The translations under genes and the position numbers were made by a program. The notes under the pieces are model-generated. The model was not told the DNA's origin and searched no databases. It saw only the letters and a list, made by a program, of their open reading frames with translations. A stretch of DNA of 64,000 nt, from the NCBI RefSeq assembly GCF_900142365.1, contig NZ_FRAP01000006.1, positions 186,001 to 250,000 on the forward strand. The letters are read 5' to 3'. This DNA is from Pseudonocardia thermophila. Its GTDB lineage: Bacteria > Actinomycetota > Actinomycetes > Mycobacteriales > Pseudonocardiaceae. Shown here piece by piece: positions 20,890 through 29,211 of the stretch (positions are counted from its first letter, which is position 1; every line of letters begins with the position of its first letter).

Positions 20890-20916
20890 GGTGATCATTT
20901 CGCCTCGTTGATCACC
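20890..20916. promoter_or_regulatory. Palindrome in the aldolase-hypF divergent promoter
   Basis: GGTGATCA (20890-20897) and TGATCACC (20909-20916) are perfect 8-bp arms around an 11-base spacer, the spacing of a two-turn dimeric operator. The site is 73 bases upstream of the hypF GTG and 125 upstream of the aldolase start. The binding protein is not known. Confidence 0.45.
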
Positions 20917-20988
20917 GTGAGTCCGTGCTCGACAGGGCGGCCACCACCTACCCTGCCGGTGCGCCTCGGCCCGCACTACGCTCGCGGT

Positions 20989-23310
20989 GTGCAACGGCGC
21001 GGTTACCGCGTGACCGGGGTCGTTCAGGGCGTGGGGTTCCGCCCGTTCGTCTACCGGATCGCGAGCGGACTCGGACTCTCCGGGTTCGTGGGCAACGACT
21101 CGGCGGCGGTGTTCGTCGAGGTCCAGGGCCCGCCTGCCGCGCTGGACGAGTTCGCCCACCAGCTGGAGACCCAGGCGCCGCCGCTGGCGACGATCACGTC
21201 GGTGCAGTGCCGCGAGCTGCCGCTGGCCGAGGAGACCGGGTTCCACATCGTCGAGAGCCGGGAGGCCGACACCGGGCGCACCCCGATCCCGCCGGACGTC
21301 GCGGTGTGCGCCGACTGCGTGCGCGAGCTGTTCGACCCGACCGATCGCCGTTACCGGCACCCGTTCGTGACCTGCACGAACTGCGGGCCACGGTTCACGA
21401 TCATCAAGGACCTGCCCTACGACCGACCCGCCACCACGATGGCCGGCTTCCCGATGTGCCAACGCTGCGCCGCCGAGTACCACGACCCGGGCGACCGGCG
21501 CTTCCACGCCCAACCGGTGGCGTGCCCGGACTGCGGACCGTCGCTGTGGTTCGAGACCTCCCCCGGCGGCGACCGCATCAGCGACACCGACGCCGCGATC
21601 GCCGCCGCCCAGCGAGCGCTCGCCGCCGGCCGGATCGTCGCGATCAAGGGCATCGGCGGCTACCACCTGGCGTGCGCGGCGGGCGACGCGGCCGCGGTGG
21701 CTCACCTGCGCACCCGAAAAGCCCGCGGCGGGAAGCCGTTCGCGGTGATGGTGCGCGACCTCGACGCGGCTCGCCGGCTGGTCGAGATCGACGACCTGGC
21801 GGCGCGGGTGATGACGTCCCCGGCCCGGCCGGTCACCCTGCTGCCCCGCGTACCGGGGGCCCCGGTCGCCGACGAGGTGGCGCCGGGCAACCCGCTGCTG
21901 GGCGTGTTCCTGCCGTACTCCCCCGTGCACCACCTCCTGTTCGCGCCGGTGCCGGGCCACACTGCGCCCGTCCCCGACGTGATCGTGCTGACCAGTGCGA
22001 ACCTGTCCGACGAGCCGATCTGCTACACCGACGACGACGCCGCGACCCGGCTGCCGCGGCTGGCCGACGCGGTGCTCAACCACGACCGGCCGATCCACGT
22101 GCCGTGCGACGACTCGGTGGTCCGGGTGGTCGACGGCCGCGAGCTGCCGATCCGCCGATCCCGCGGGTACGCGCCGCTGCCGGTGGCGCTGGGCCGCGAG
22201 GTGGCGCCGGTGCTGGCCGTCGGCGGCGAGCTGAAGAACACCTTCTGCCTGACCGTCGGAGACCGCGCCTACCTGTCCGCGCACGTCGGCGACATGGGCT
22301 CCTGGGAGACGATGCAGGCGTTCGAACGCGGGGTGAGCCAGCTGAGCGCGCTCGCCGACGCCGCACCCGCCCGGGTCGCCGCCGACCTGCACCCCGGCTA
22401 CCTGACCCGCTCGTGGGCGGAACGCCGCGCGGGCGGGCCCGGTGAGCCGCCCCTGGAGCTGGTGCAGCACCACCACGCCCACGTCGCCGCACTGCTCGCC
22501 GAGCACGGCCGGCTGGGCGAGCCGATCGTCGGGATCGCGTTCGACGGCACCGGCTACGGCACCGACGGCGGCGTGTGGGGCGGTGAGGTGCTGCGGCTGG
22601 GCACCGACACCCGCCGGTTCACCCGGGCCGGCCGGCTCGCCGCCGTGCCCCTGGTGGGCGGGGACGCAGCGGTGCGCCAACCGTGGCGGACGGCGCTGGC
22701 CCACCTGCACGCGGCGGACGTGGCGTGGGCGGCGGACCTGCCGCCGGTCGCCGCCGCGGGCGACGCCGGGACAGCGCTGGTCGAGTCGCTCTTGCGCGCT
22801 GGCCGCGGCGCGGTGTGCACCTCGGTCGGGCGGCTGTTCGACGCCGTCGCGTCGATCCTGGACGTGCGGCACGAGGTCTTCTACGAGGGGCAGGCCGCGA
22901 TCGAGCTGGAGCTCCTGGCCACCGGGGAGCCCGCACAGCTGCCGTCGTTCGCGATCGCCCCGGCGGACAGCGGCGAGGTCGTGCTCGATCCCGCACCGGT
23001 GATCGCGGGCATCGTCGCCGCCCGCCGCGCCGGGGTCCCGGACGCCGCGCTCGCGATGGCGTTCCACCACGCGGTCGCCGACGCGGTGGTGGCGGTCACG
23101 GACCGGGTGGCGGACGGGATCCGGCTCGTCGGGCTCACCGGCGGGGTGTTCCAGAACGTGCTGCTGCTGAGGCTGGCCCGCGATCGGCTCACCGCGGCCG
23201 GGTACGAGGTCCTCACCCACCGGGTGGTGCCGCCGAACGACGGCGGGCTGGCACTCGGCCAGGCGGTGATCGCGGCCCTCAGCCCTGCGGAGGAGCTGGG
23301 CTCAGCCTGA
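20989..23310 (+). CDS. hypF: Hydrogenase maturation carbamoyltransferase HypF
   Basis: A 773-residue HypF that makes carbamoyl-AMP and passes the carbamoyl group to HypE for the cyanide ligands of the NiFe site. Domains in order: acylphosphatase (VVQGVGFRPFVYRIA), two zinc-finger-like CxxC pairs (CADC...CTNCGP; CQRC...CPDCGP), a YrdC-like domain (GIGGYHLAC), and a Kae1-like carbamoyltransferase (QHHHAHVAALLAEHG; GIAFDGTGYGTDG; TGGVFQNVLLL). The start is the GTG at 20989; the frame is open earlier but without homology. It faces the hydrogenase operon convergently across the 23326 hairpin. Confidence 0.96.
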   Translation: MQRRGYRVTGVVQGVGFRPFVYRIASGLGLSGFVGNDSAAVFVEVQGPPAALDEFAHQLETQAPPLATITSVQCRELPLAEETGFHIVESREADTGRTPIPPDVAVCADCVRELFDPTDRRYRHPFVTCTNCGPRFTIIKDLPYDRPATTMAGFPMCQRCAAEYHDPGDRRFHAQPVACPDCGPSLWFETSPGGDRISDTDAAIAAAQRALAAGRIVAIKGIGGYHLACAAGDAAAVAHLRTRKARGGKPFAVMVRDLDAARRLVEIDDLAARVMTSPARPVTLLPRVPGAPVADEVAPGNPLLGVFLPYSPVHHLLFAPVPGHTAPVPDVIVLTSANLSDEPICYTDDDAATRLPRLADAVLNHDRPIHVPCDDSVVRVVDGRELPIRRSRGYAPLPVALGREVAPVLAVGGELKNTFCLTVGDRAYLSAHVGDMGSWETMQAFERGVSQLSALADAAPARVAADLHPGYLTRSWAERRAGGPGEPPLELVQHHHAHVAALLAEHGRLGEPIVGIAFDGTGYGTDGGVWGGEVLRLGTDTRRFTRAGRLAAVPLVGGDAAVRQPWRTALAHLHAADVAWAADLPPVAAAGDAGTALVESLLRAGRGAVCTSVGRLFDAVASILDVRHEVFYEGQAAIELELLATGEPAQLPSFAIAPADSGEVVLDPAPVIAGIVAARRAGVPDAALAMAFHHAVADAVVAVTDRVADGIRLVGLTGGVFQNVLLLRLARDRLTAAGYEVLTHRVVPPNDGGLALGQAVIAALSPAEELGSA

Positions 23311-23325
23311 TCCCGGCCCGAGGAG

Positions 23326-23377
23326 CTACGAACGGCACTTGCGTGAGCGATGGTGCTTACGAAAGTGCCGTTCGTAG
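23326..23377. terminator. Bidirectional terminator; dispersed palindrome copy A
   Basis: Left arm 23326-23348 (CTACGAACGGCACTT...) and right arm 23355-23377 (...AAGTGCCGTTCGTAG) pair over 23 positions with one mismatch and one G-U pair. It lies between the converging hypF and hydrogenase operons. The same core recurs at 39526 and 46210. Confidence 0.7.
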
Positions 23378-23437
23378 GATTCAGGACCGGGAGGTTCCAC
23401 CCACCACGTGAAACCCCCCGGAGCTCTCAGACCCGCG

Positions 23438-24271
23438 TCAGACCCGCAGCATCAACCCCGGATCGATCGCCGACCGCACGGCCACGGAGGCGGCCACCGC
23501 CTCCACGACCAGCCGCCCGTCCGCGTCGGCGTCGGCCTTGCCGAACACGATCGCGGCGCTGTCCGGCCCATCGCGGTGCGCCATGAGGAAGTCGTAGAGC
23601 AGCCAGTCCAGCGCGCACGCCGCCTCGAACGGGTCCGCCTCCGGCCGCGCCGCGGCGGCCACGACGGCGCGCAGCATCTCGCGGTGCTCCTCGCGCGCGG
23701 CGTCCTTGTTCGTGCCCGAGCTGTCGAACAGCAGCGTGGACAGGGTGAGCGGGAGGCGGCGGCCGTCCTCGGTCCGCACCACCCAGCGCCCGCCCGCCCA
23801 CGGCCGGTCGGGATCGACGTGCACCAGCTCGCCGAACCCGGCGACCACACCGATGCCGGGCTCGTCGAGCTGCCCGTCCAGCGGGGCGGGCCCGAGCAGG
23901 CCCAGCGGCTGGCGGGCCCGGATGGAGAACAGTGCGGCGGTGCCGACGATCTGCCCGGCGCGTTCGTCGGGGGTGATGCCGGTCAGCTCGCAGCCCGTCG
24001 CGTACTCCGCGCAGAGCCGGTCGAGCACCTGGTACAGCTCGGCCAGGTGCTCCCGCTCGCCCGCATCCGGGACGCGGCCGCCGCCGAGCAGCTGGCCGAA
24101 CCGCTCCGCGGCGATGATCAGCGCGTCGTCGAGCGCGGAGAGGTGGGTGGCGAGCAGCCGGTCCGGCTCGTCGTCGGTGCGCAGCAGCTGCGGCAGCGTC
24201 GTCGGCATCCCGTCGGGGGTGGCCCAGCTGAAGCCGATCCGGTCGTCGGTCTGCAGGATGCGCGGTCTCAT
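23438..24271 (-). CDS. Conserved-looking protein at the end of the hydrogenase operon, unknown function
   Basis: A 277-residue soluble protein that I do not recognise. It opens MRPRILQTDDRIGFSWATPD and is mostly helical in appearance, with DDEPDRLLATHLSALDDALI and a C-terminal DWLLYDFLMAHRDGPDSAAI block. There is no cysteine cluster, P-loop or membrane segment. The ATG overlaps the stop of the preceding gene (ATGA), making it the sixteenth and last gene of the operon that begins with hucM. Tight coupling suggests a role tied to hydrogenase assembly or use, but the sequence alone does not show which. Confidence 0.6.
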   Translation of the reverse strand: MRPRILQTDDRIGFSWATPDGMPTTLPQLLRTDDEPDRLLATHLSALDDALIIAAERFGQLLGGGRVPDAGEREHLAELYQVLDRLCAEYATGCELTGITPDERAGQIVGTAALFSIRARQPLGLLGPAPLDGQLDEPGIGVVAGFGELVHVDPDRPWAGGRWVVRTEDGRRLPLTLSTLLFDSSGTNKDAAREEHREMLRAVVAAAARPEADPFEAACALDWLLYDFLMAHRDGPDSAAIVFGKADADADGRLVVEAVAASVAVRSAIDPGLMLRV

Positions 24272-25032
24272 GAACCGTCCCTCGTGCGCCGCAGCCGCGC
24301 GGCCGTGGCCGCGAGCTGGCGGGCGGTGCTTCGTTCCAGGTCGCCGACCTGCTCGGGGGTGAGCCGGTCGCAGATGCGTCCCCAGTGCAGGGCCACCAGG
24401 TCGCCCTCGGCCAGGTCAGGGACCCGCGCGTGCCCCTCGTGCTCGACGGCCACCGTGCGCACCTCGGGCGCGCCGAGCGCCGGCACGCCGTCGGCGAGCA
24501 CGAGCGGCCGCGTCTCGACCCGCGCGGTCTCCTCACCCGGATCGACGACCGTGCCCCAGCCGATCCGGCAGGAGTCCAGGACGTGCATCGGCTGCTCGTC
24601 CATGCCGCGGCCGAGCAGCCGCGTCCACGGGTACACGCCGAAGACGTGGAACGCGTGATCAGGTGCGGCTTCGTCGAGCAGGTCGTCGGTCAAGTGCGCC
24701 CAGTACGGGCCGGCCTGCGGGCCGATGACGGCCAAGAGCTCGGCACCGAACTCGCGCGGATCGACCCGGGCGCCGACGCCGCCCCCGTGCCAGTACGACG
24801 CCACGACCTGCTCGTCGAGCGGATCGGCGACGCCGGCCAGCCGAGCGAGCACCTGCAGGTACGGCCAGGCGCCGGAGAACCGCCGCGCGGCGGCCCGGAT
24901 CTCCGCTTCGGTGCCCGAGCGCAGCGCGGTGGACCCGGCCGGCCCGCAGAAGCCCAGGTCGTTCGGGGCGAACGCGTAGCGGGCGAACATCACAGCGCCC
25001 GTCGCGACGGCCGCCTGCGGCACCGCGGTCAC
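24268..25032 (-). CDS. DUF6390-like protein of the hydrogenase operon
   Basis: A 254-residue protein from the GTG at 25032, which overlaps the hypD stop (GTGA); an internal ATG at 24990 would give 240 residues beginning MFARYAFAPNDLGFCGPAGS. That FARY...LGFCGP opening and the HVFGVYPWTRLLGR and DSCRIGWG segments resemble a family seen near actinobacterial hydrogenases (DUF6390, from memory). The conserved-looking Cys in LGFCGP and in DSCRIGWG could be functional. No enzymatic motif is recognised. It is coupled to hypD upstream and to the unknown gene downstream. Confidence 0.65.
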   Translation of the reverse strand: MTAVPQAAVATGAVMFARYAFAPNDLGFCGPAGSTALRSGTEAEIRAAARRFSGAWPYLQVLARLAGVADPLDEQVVASYWHGGGVGARVDPREFGAELLAVIGPQAGPYWAHLTDDLLDEAAPDHAFHVFGVYPWTRLLGRGMDEQPMHVLDSCRIGWGTVVDPGEETARVETRPLVLADGVPALGAPEVRTVAVEHEGHARVPDLAEGDLVALHWGRICDRLTPEQVGDLERSTARQLAATAARLRRTRDGS

Positions 25033-26165
25033 CGGGCGGGCTGCCCCACGAGCTGGGCGGCGTCGCGGTGCATCCGGCCGAAGTTGTAGTACGCCGCGCA
25101 CGCGCCCTCCGGCGACACCATGCAGGTGCCGATCGGGGTCTCCGGGGTGCACGCGGTGCCGAACACCTTGCACTCCCACGGCTTGAGCACGCCCTTGAGC
25201 ACCTCGCCGCACTGGCACGCCTTCGGGTCGGCGACCCGCACGCCCGGCATGTCGAACCGGGCCTCGGCGTCGAACGCGGCGAAGTCGTCGTGCAGCCGCA
25301 GCGCGCTCTGCGAGATGAAGCCGAGCCCGCGCCACTCGAAGTGCGGGCGCAGCGCGAACACCTGACCCATCAGCGACAGCGCGGCCGGGTTGCCCTCCTC
25401 CGCGACGACGCGGGAGTACTGGTTCTCCACCTCGCAGCGGCCCTCGCGCAGCTGCGTGAGCAGCATCGCCACCGACGCGAGGATGTCCAGCGGCTCGAAC
25501 CCGGCCACCACCAGCGGCTTGCCGTACACCTTCGGCACGAACTGGTACGGCCGGGTGCCGACGACCGTCGAGACGTGCCCCGGGCCGAGGAACCCGGACA
25601 GCCGCAGGTCGGGCGAGTCCAGGATCGCCTTGATCGGCGGCACGATCGTGACGTGGTTGCAGAAGACGCTGAAGTTCTCGACGCCCAGCTCGCGGGCGCG
25701 GACCAGCGTCACCGCGGTGGAGGGCGCGGTGGTCTCGAACCCGATCGCGAAGAACACGACCTGCTTGGCCGGGTTGTCGACGGCGATCTTGAGCGCGTCC
25801 AGCGGCGAGTAGACGAACCGCACGTCGGCGCCGCGGGCCTTGGCGTCCAGCAGCGAGCCGCGGCTGCCGGGCACGCGCATCATGTCGCCGAAGCACGTGA
25901 AGACCACGTCGGGCTGCTCGGCCAGCCAGACCGCGTCGTCGACGCGGCCCATCGGGATGACGCACACCGGGCAGCCGGGCCCGTGCACGAGCTCCACCGA
26001 CTCGGGCAGCAGGTGCTCGATGCCGTGCCGGTAGATGGTGTGGGTGTGCCCGCCGCACACCTCCATGAACTTGTGGTGCTCCCCCGACTCGTCGGCCAGC
26101 CTGCGGATGGTGGCAAGCAGCGCGCGGGCGGCTGCGGGGTCACGGAACTCGTCGACGAAACGCAT
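25029..26165 (-). CDS. hypD: Hydrogenase maturation protein HypD
   Basis: A 378-residue HypD that with HypC carries the Fe(CN)2CO precursor. Family blocks are intact: FMEVCGGHTHTIYRHGI with the redox/iron cysteine, GPGCPVCVIP, FAIGFETTAPSTA, FCNHVTIVPPIKAIL, GFEPLDIL, and C-terminal cysteines of the 4Fe-4S site (KACQCGEVLKG, WECKVFGTACTPE). It follows hypC by 15 bases and overlaps the DUF6390-like gene by 4 bases. Confidence 0.97.
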   Translation of the reverse strand: MRFVDEFRDPAAARALLATIRRLADESGEHHKFMEVCGGHTHTIYRHGIEHLLPESVELVHGPGCPVCVIPMGRVDDAVWLAEQPDVVFTCFGDMMRVPGSRGSLLDAKARGADVRFVYSPLDALKIAVDNPAKQVVFFAIGFETTAPSTAVTLVRARELGVENFSVFCNHVTIVPPIKAILDSPDLRLSGFLGPGHVSTVVGTRPYQFVPKVYGKPLVVAGFEPLDILASVAMLLTQLREGRCEVENQYSRVVAEEGNPAALSLMGQVFALRPHFEWRGLGFISQSALRLHDDFAAFDAEARFDMPGVRVADPKACQCGEVLKGVLKPWECKVFGTACTPETPIGTCMVSPEGACAAYYNFGRMHRDAAQLVGQPAR

Positions 26166-26180
26166 CCGGTCGCTCCTCGC

Positions 26181-26453
26181 TCAGATGATCTGTGACGAGT
26201 CGAAGGCCTCGATCTCGTCGGTGTAGGCGGAACCGAGCTGGGCGACCGCGGCGAGCGTCAGCCGCGCCTCCTCCTCGTCGATCTTCGCCATGGCGAAGCC
26301 GACGTGCACGAGCACCCAGTCGTCGGGCTCGGGCATGTCCTTCTCCAGCAGGCGCACGCTGATCGTGCGCTGCACACCGCTCACGTCCACCTTCGCGAGG
26401 TGGTTGGCGGGGTCGGTGATCTCCACGATCCGGCCCGGGATCCCGAGGCACAT
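26181..26453 (-). CDS. hypC: Hydrogenase maturation chaperone HypC (copy 1)
   Basis: A 90-residue HypC/HupF chaperone. It starts MCLGIPGRIVEI with the essential Cys2, and has the DWVLVHVGFAMAKIDEEEA C-terminal segment. It shuttles the iron-ligand unit from HypD to the large subunit. It sits between hypE (14-base gap) and hypD (15-base gap). A second stand-alone HypC and a HypC-like domain fused to an SIS domain lie upstream in the same operon. Confidence 0.96.
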   Translation of the reverse strand: MCLGIPGRIVEITDPANHLAKVDVSGVQRTISVRLLEKDMPEPDDWVLVHVGFAMAKIDEEEARLTLAAVAQLGSAYTDEIEAFDSSQII

Positions 26454-26467
26454 GAGGTGGTCCTTCC

Positions 26468-27595
26468 CTAACAGATCCGGGGCAGCGGGTCCCCGACGAG
26501 CATGTCGACGATGCGGGTGCCGCCGAAGCCGGTGCGCAGCACGACGGTCGCGGCCGGTTCCTCCGCGACGGTGCCGATCACCGCGGCCTCGGCCCCCAGC
26601 GGGTGCCCCCGCAGCGCGGCGAGGCCGGCGTCGACCTCGTCGGGCGGCAGCACCGCGAGGAACTTGCCCTCGTTCGCGACGTAGAGCGGGTCGATGCCGA
26701 GCATCTCGCACGCCCCGGCCACGACCGGGCGCACGGGCAGCGCCTCCTCGTCGAGCACGACGGCCAGCCCGCAGTCCTGCGCGAGCTCGTTGCACACGGT
26801 GCCCACGCCGCCGCGGGTGGGGTCGCGCAGCCAGCGGGTGTTGGGCGCCGCCTCCAGCAGGGCGGCCACGGCGGATGCGACGGCGGCGGTGTCGGAGCGG
26901 ATGTCGGCCTCGATGGCCAGGTCGCCCCGGGCCAGCATGATCGCCATCCCGTGGTCGCCCATCGGGCCGGACAGCACGATCCGGTCCCCGGGCCGCACGT
27001 CACCCGCGGACAGCGAGCGCCCCTCCGGGATCACGCCCACCCCGGTGGTGGTGATGAACAGCCCGTCCGCCGCGCCGCGCGGCACGACCTTGGTGTCGCC
27101 GGTGACGATCGTGACGCCCGCCCCGGTGGCCGCTGCCGCCATGTCCTCGGCGATCGCGCGCAGCTCGGCGATCGGGAAGCCCTCCTCCAGCACGAACGCC
27201 GCGGACAGCCACTGGGGGGTGGCCCCGGCCATGGCCAGGTCGTTCACGGTGCCGTGCACGGCGAGGTGCCCGATCGAGCCGCCCGGGAAGCGCAGCGGCT
27301 GCACGACGAACGAGTCGGTGGACATCGCCAGCCGCGGGCCGCCCGGCGGGGAGAGCACGGCGCCGTCGCCGAGCAGCTCCAGCTGCGGGTTGCGGAAGGC
27401 CTCGACGAACACCGCGTCGACGAGCGCGGCGGAGGACTTACCGCCCGCGCCGTGGGCGAGCGTCACGATCTCGTCGCGCAGCCGCGGCCGCCGCTTGCGG
27501 AACGCCTCGATCCGCTCGATGACCTCGCCCTCGGCGAAGCTCGGGCCGCTCGCCCGGTACTCCTCGACCGATGTGCGGTGGTGTCTCTCGGTCAT
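26468..27595 (-). CDS. hypE: Hydrogenase maturation protein HypE
   Basis: A 375-residue AIR-synthase-fold protein that dehydrates its C-terminal thiocarboxamide to thiocyanate. The family tail is intact: it ends DPLPRIC with the modified Cys as last residue. LAHGAGGKSSAALV, GTVNDLAMAGATPQWLSAAF, VTGDTKVVPRGAADG and LRDPTRGGVGT are visible. The ATG at 27595 overlaps the SIS-protein stop. A run of about 40 extra N-terminal residues (from MTERHHRTSVEEY) precedes the usual HypE start. Confidence 0.96.
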   Translation of the reverse strand: MTERHHRTSVEEYRASGPSFAEGEVIERIEAFRKRRPRLRDEIVTLAHGAGGKSSAALVDAVFVEAFRNPQLELLGDGAVLSPPGGPRLAMSTDSFVVQPLRFPGGSIGHLAVHGTVNDLAMAGATPQWLSAAFVLEEGFPIAELRAIAEDMAAAATGAGVTIVTGDTKVVPRGAADGLFITTTGVGVIPEGRSLSAGDVRPGDRIVLSGPMGDHGMAIMLARGDLAIEADIRSDTAAVASAVAALLEAAPNTRWLRDPTRGGVGTVCNELAQDCGLAVVLDEEALPVRPVVAGACEMLGIDPLYVANEGKFLAVLPPDEVDAGLAALRGHPLGAEAAVIGTVAEEPAATVVLRTGFGGTRIVDMLVGDPLPRIC

Positions 27596-28245
27596 GCTGC
27601 CTCCGTCCGGCGGGACTGGACGGCGCGCCACAGCTCGTGGCCGAGCAGCGCCTGCGACTCCTGGATGCGGTGCACGCTCTGGGACGCCACCGTGAAGCAC
27701 ACGTCGACGTCGGGGCTCGTGGCGAAGGCGCCGCCGTCGTAGCCGGCGAACCCGATCGTGAACATGCCCCGGCGCTTGGCCTCCGCGAGGCCCGCGGTGA
27801 GATCGGCCGAGCTACCGCTGGTGGACATCGCGATCGCGATGTCGTCCGGGCCGCCCCGGGCGATCAGCTGGCGGGCGAACACCAGCTCGAAGCCCACGTC
27901 GTTGCCGAGCGCGGTGAGCACGGCCTGGTCGGCGGTCAGCGTCCACGCCGGCAGCGCGGGCCCGACCGGTGGGTGCGCGAACAGCGCCGCGAGCGTCGAG
28001 GCGTCGGTGGAGCTGCCGCCGTTGCCGAACGTGAACAGCCGCCCGCCCGCCGCGAACCGGCGCGCCATCTCGTCGGCAGCCCTGGCGAGCGCGTCGGCGT
28101 GCGCGGCCAGCGTCTCGCGACGCAGCCGGGCGCTCTCGGCGGCCTTCGCGACCGCCGACGCGGCCAGGTCGGCCAGGAGCGGCCCGGGATCGCGCTCGCG
28201 GGCGTCGAGGAACGGGTAGAGGAACCCGGTGCCGTCGTCGCTCAT
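27592..28245 (-). CDS. SIS-domain protein (GmhA-like) in the hydrogenase operon
   Basis: A 217-residue sugar-isomerase-fold protein related to sedoheptulose-7-phosphate isomerase (GmhA). The phosphate-binding loops are visible: FTFGNGGSSTDASTLAALF and IAMSTSGSSADLTAGL. Homologues accompany hypE/hypC in actinobacterial uptake hydrogenase clusters, but no lipopolysaccharide heptose pathway is near, so a classical GmhA role is unlikely. It overlaps both hypE and the SIS-HypC fusion by 4 bases. A hydrogenase-maturation or regulatory role is inferred from context only. Confidence 0.85.
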   Translation of the reverse strand: MSDDGTGFLYPFLDARERDPGPLLADLAASAVAKAAESARLRRETLAAHADALARAADEMARRFAAGGRLFTFGNGGSSTDASTLAALFAHPPVGPALPAWTLTADQAVLTALGNDVGFELVFARQLIARGGPDDIAIAMSTSGSSADLTAGLAEAKRRGMFTIGFAGYDGGAFATSPDVDVCFTVASQSVHRIQESQALLGHELWRAVQSRRTEAA

Positions 28246-28958
28246 CGATCCACCTTCGTGATCGCGGTGCCGGCGTGCACCAGCAGCAGCTCACCCGGTG
28301 CGACGGGACCGACGAGCAGGGTGGCCACCTCCTCGCGGCCGTTCGCGGTGCGCACGACGGCGGTGCCGTCAGCGGTCACCGACAGCACCTCGGCGGGCCG
28401 GCCCTCGTCGCTGCACGTCACGCACACCTCGTCGGTGCACTCCGCGGCGTCCTCGGTGAGTAGGCCGGGGTGCTCGAAGCAGACGTGCGTGAGCTCCCAC
28501 AGCAGGTGGTAGAGCAGCACGAACTTGCCGGTGGCCGGCGTGGCGGGATCGGCGTCCTCGAGCCAGAGCACGTGGTCGGCGGCCCCGGCGGGCGGCCGCG
28601 GCCCGTGCCCGATCCACACCGTCGTCGCGCCCCACGCCGGCGCCCGCGCGGTGATCGCGGTGACCTCGGGATCGGCGGCGTCGGCGATGGCCACGACGAT
28701 ATCGCCGGAGCGCACCGACAGCCGCGCGGCGTCGACGAGGTCGCGCCCGGTCAGTGCCACGGCGGGCAACGCCCGCTTCCCGACGATCACCGGGTGCACG
28801 AACTCGACCGCGACGTGCTGCGCGTGCGGCTCCCACTGCGGCGCGACGCACCACATCGTGGCGCCCGCGGCGAAGCGACGGGCCAGCGCGAGGGACGCGG
28901 CGGCCAGGTCAGCGGCCAGCTCCTGCGACAGTCCGACGTCGGTGGGTGCCTCGGTCAC
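28242..28958 (-). CDS. SIS-like domain fused to a HypC-like domain
   Basis: A 238-residue two-part protein. Residues 1 to about 165 look like a degenerate SIS fold (ALARRFAAGATMWCVAPQWE; VRSGDIVVAIADAADPEVTA). From about residue 175 a HypC-like barrel follows (CVTCSDEGRPAEVLSVTADG ... GELLLVHAGTAITKV), with CVTC standing where HypC has its N-terminal MC. The GTG start overlaps the stop of hypC copy 2, and its own stop overlaps the stand-alone SIS gene. The fusion physically links the two protein types that alternate in this operon. Function unknown. Confidence 0.75.
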   Translation of the reverse strand: MTEAPTDVGLSQELAADLAAASLALARRFAAGATMWCVAPQWEPHAQHVAVEFVHPVIVGKRALPAVALTGRDLVDAARLSVRSGDIVVAIADAADPEVTAITARAPAWGATTVWIGHGPRPPAGAADHVLWLEDADPATPATGKFVLLYHLLWELTHVCFEHPGLLTEDAAECTDEVCVTCSDEGRPAEVLSVTADGTAVVRTANGREEVATLLVGPVAPGELLLVHAGTAITKVDR

Positions 28959-29206
28959 GGCGTCACCCCCATCTCGTCGAGCACGCCGTACTCGGCCATC
29001 GTGGCGAGCGTGACCCGTGCAGTGTCCTCGTCGATGCGGGTGAGCGCGAACCCGGCGTGCGCGATCGTGTAGTCGCCGACGGCCAGGTCCGGCAGGTAGG
29101 CCAGGCAGATGTCGCGCTCCTCGCCGGGGAACGCCACCCGGGCCATCCGCGCGCCCGACTCCGCGTCCCACACCCGCAGGACCCGTCCCGGAACCCCCAG
29201 ACACAT
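28955..29206 (-). CDS. hypC: HypC-family chaperone (copy 2)
   Basis: An 83-residue HypC with the MCLGVPGRVLRVWD start (Cys2) and the VGDYTIAHAGFALTRIDEDTA segment. It differs clearly from copy 1, so it may serve a different step, such as chaperoning the large subunit while copy 1 works with HypD (inference). It begins 5 bases after the NHL gene and overlaps the SIS-HypC fusion by 4 bases. Confidence 0.93.
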   Translation of the reverse strand: MCLGVPGRVLRVWDAESGARMARVAFPGEERDICLAYLPDLAVGDYTIAHAGFALTRIDEDTARVTLATMAEYGVLDEMGVTP

Positions 29207-29211
29207 GCTGC

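Noticed and set aside
27592-28245. Genuine GmhA heptose biosynthesis enzyme
   Set aside because: No other ADP-heptose genes are nearby and the gene is translationally coupled to hypE and the SIS-HypC fusion, so the metabolic name is not applied.
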